A stretch of DNA of 7,160 bases from the NCBI GenBank assembly GCA_009920815.1, contig RFZH01000120.1, positions 1-7,160 on the forward strand, given 5' to 3'. Under the pieces are notes generated by a model. It had not been told where the DNA came from. It saw only the letters and a list, made by a program, of their open reading frames with translations, and did not search any database. Positions 6,069-7,160 of the stretch are shown piece by piece. Each line of letters opens with the position of its first letter. Positions within the stretch are counted from its first letter, which is position 1. Position numbers and translations under genes: made by a program. The stretch is from Paracoccaceae bacterium (GTDB taxonomy: Bacteria; Pseudomonadota; Alphaproteobacteria; Rhodobacterales; Rhodobacteraceae).

Positions 6069-7160
6069 CAAAACGGCAATTCTTGTTGTTTCGGGGAAAC
6101 CACTTTTTTCGGTGCTTTGCGTGGTTTTTGTTTTCGGCTTGCGTGTTTGGTCACGATTTTGTTGGCAATCGCTTTGTGGGCAGCATTATTTTTTCGCAAA
6201 CCGTACAAACGATCTGCTGCGGCACGCCGTGCGGACGCTTCGTCGACTATTGGCATTGGATAGGCGCCCATTTGAGAGGGGGCTTTCCAAGGGGTGTGAA
6301 TATATGCGGTTTCCATTTGGCGCAGCTCTGGGACCCATTTGCGAATAAACTGTCCCTCTGGATCTTGGTCGATGCTTTGCTTAGTCGGGTTATAAATCCG
6401 AATGGCGTTGATGCCAGTGGTGCCAGATTGCATCTGAACCTGTGGATAATGAATCCCGGGTTCATAATCGGTGAACATCCGCGCCAGATGCAAAGCAGGG
6501 GCATGCCAATCTTGCCAAAGGTGATAACTTGAAAAACTCATGACCATGGCGCGCATGCGAAAATTCAACCATCCCGTTGCACGCAATGATCTCATACATG
6601 CATCAATCAACGGATAGCCTGTTTTCCCTTTTGCCCAAGCGTCAAACAGGGATGCGTTTACGTCCAAAGGGCGCAATCCGTCATACGCGGGGTGCATATT
6701 TTGCACCTCAATAGCAGGGGCGTCTTCGAGTTTTTGTATGAAATGACAATGCCAACGCAGCCGCGCGGAAAAGGATTTCATCGCACGTGGCCACATTCCA
6801 CGTTGTATGGGCGGCAGGTCGCGCAGATCGCGCATGCGTTGTTCCGTTGCTTGCAAAGCTTCTCGGATGGAGAGCGTGCCAAAGGCAAAATGCGGGGACA
6901 GTCTAGAACAGTTTTCATAAGCCGTCAGTGGTGATGACATGGCGCGTGTGTAAGGTTCGCCGCGTTCATGTAGAAAGCCGGATAGGAGTGCGACCGCATG
7001 GCTACGACCGCCGTCTTGGAGGTCACTTTCGCCCTCAGACTGCAGGCCAAGTGACGTGGGTGATGGCATCTGGTCACAGACCAGCCCTGTGGGTTCCGGA
7101 GGCAAGATAGGGGCAATGTGCCGCGATGCGCGCATATAGCTGTCCCACTGATTGGCCCAG
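6068..7160 (-). CDS. Photolyase/cryptochrome-family flavoprotein, 5' cut off
   Basis: The C-terminal 363 residues are visible; the N-terminal antenna domain and start lie beyond the right edge. The family repairs UV-induced pyrimidine dimers with blue light and FAD, or senses light. Visible FAD-domain motifs are WANQWDSYMRASRH at the edge, LTAYENCSRLSPHFAFGTLS, SARLRWHCHFIQKLE, WAKGKTGYPLIDACMRSL, ATGWLNFRMRAMVMSF, and the C-terminal RIYNPTKQSIDQDPEGQFIRKWVPEL. The fold matches class I-like members. However, the stretch GIHYPQVQMQSGTTG replaces the NNGGWQWAASTGTD of E. coli photolyase, and only the DW of LWQDW remains clearly of the classic tryptophan chain. No four-cysteine iron-sulfur site is seen. 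The C-terminal tail (ASRKQKPRKAPKK) is lysine/arginine-rich. It is first of an operon with DUF2256 and udh. Repair versus photoreceptor role is undecided. Confidence 0.92.
   Translation of the reverse strand, partial: WANQWDSYMRASRHIAPILPPEPTGLVCDQMPSPTSLGLQSEGESDLQDGGRSHAVALLSGFLHERGEPYTRAMSSPLTAYENCSRLSPHFAFGTLSIREALQATEQRMRDLRDLPPIQRGMWPRAMKSFSARLRWHCHFIQKLEDAPAIEVQNMHPAYDGLRPLDVNASLFDAWAKGKTGYPLIDACMRSLRATGWLNFRMRAMVMSFSSYHLWQDWHAPALHLARMFTDYEPGIHYPQVQMQSGTTGINAIRIYNPTKQSIDQDPEGQFIRKWVPELRQMETAYIHTPWKAPSQMGAYPMPIVDEASARRAAADRLYGLRKNNAAHKAIANKIVTKHASRKQKPRKAPKKVVSPKQQELPF

Noticed and set aside
6247..6504. Alternative long frames on both strands within the photolyase gene
   Set aside because: They are shadows of the photolyase frame, with no start signals or family features.

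Overview
The window looks like a chromosomal segment from an alphaproteobacterium, most likely the Roseobacter/Rhodobacterales group. The reasons are the product types (MOFRL-type glycerate kinase, uronate dehydrogenase, class I-like photolyase paired with a DUF2256 protein), a perfect FNR/FnrL-type box, a GC-rich 'CCCCGGGATATTTGGAGAC' intergenic element of a kind I associate with that order, and moderate GC content. The assignment is inferred from style, not from a search.

Layout, left to right. Positions 1-1635 (minus) hold most of an adenine deaminase gene that runs off the left edge. Positions 1636-2235 carry no large gene but are not empty. On the minus strand there is a 32-residue small protein gene (1756-1854) with a very strong ribosome binding site and its own hairpin terminator, and a perfect TTGAT-N4-ATCAA box lies about 150 bases upstream. 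Further right come RNA-type inverted repeats and a likely dispersed repeat. Positions 2236-3758 (minus) form a two-gene unit: a ThuA-like protein, then an exported FKBP prolyl isomerase fused to a rhodanese domain. Divergent from it, 3893-5045 (plus) is a MOFRL-family glycerate 2-kinase broken by an internal out-of-frame deletion. Convergent with that, 5096-7160 (minus) is a tight three-gene operon: photolyase/cryptochrome (truncated by the right edge), a four-cysteine DUF2256 mini-protein starting inside the photolyase stop codon, and uronate dehydrogenase one base after it.

Functional reading. Adenine deaminase serves purine salvage. Uronate dehydrogenase oxidises galacturonate/glucuronate towards aldaric acids, one breakdown route of which ends in glycerate, the substrate of the adjacent but broken kinase. 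Photolyase plus DUF2256 is a light-related pair. The most under-described items are the possibly FNR-linked 32-residue protein, the FKBP-rhodanese fusion, and the photolyase-DUF2256 coupling. No mobile element, CRISPR array, tRNA or rRNA was seen.
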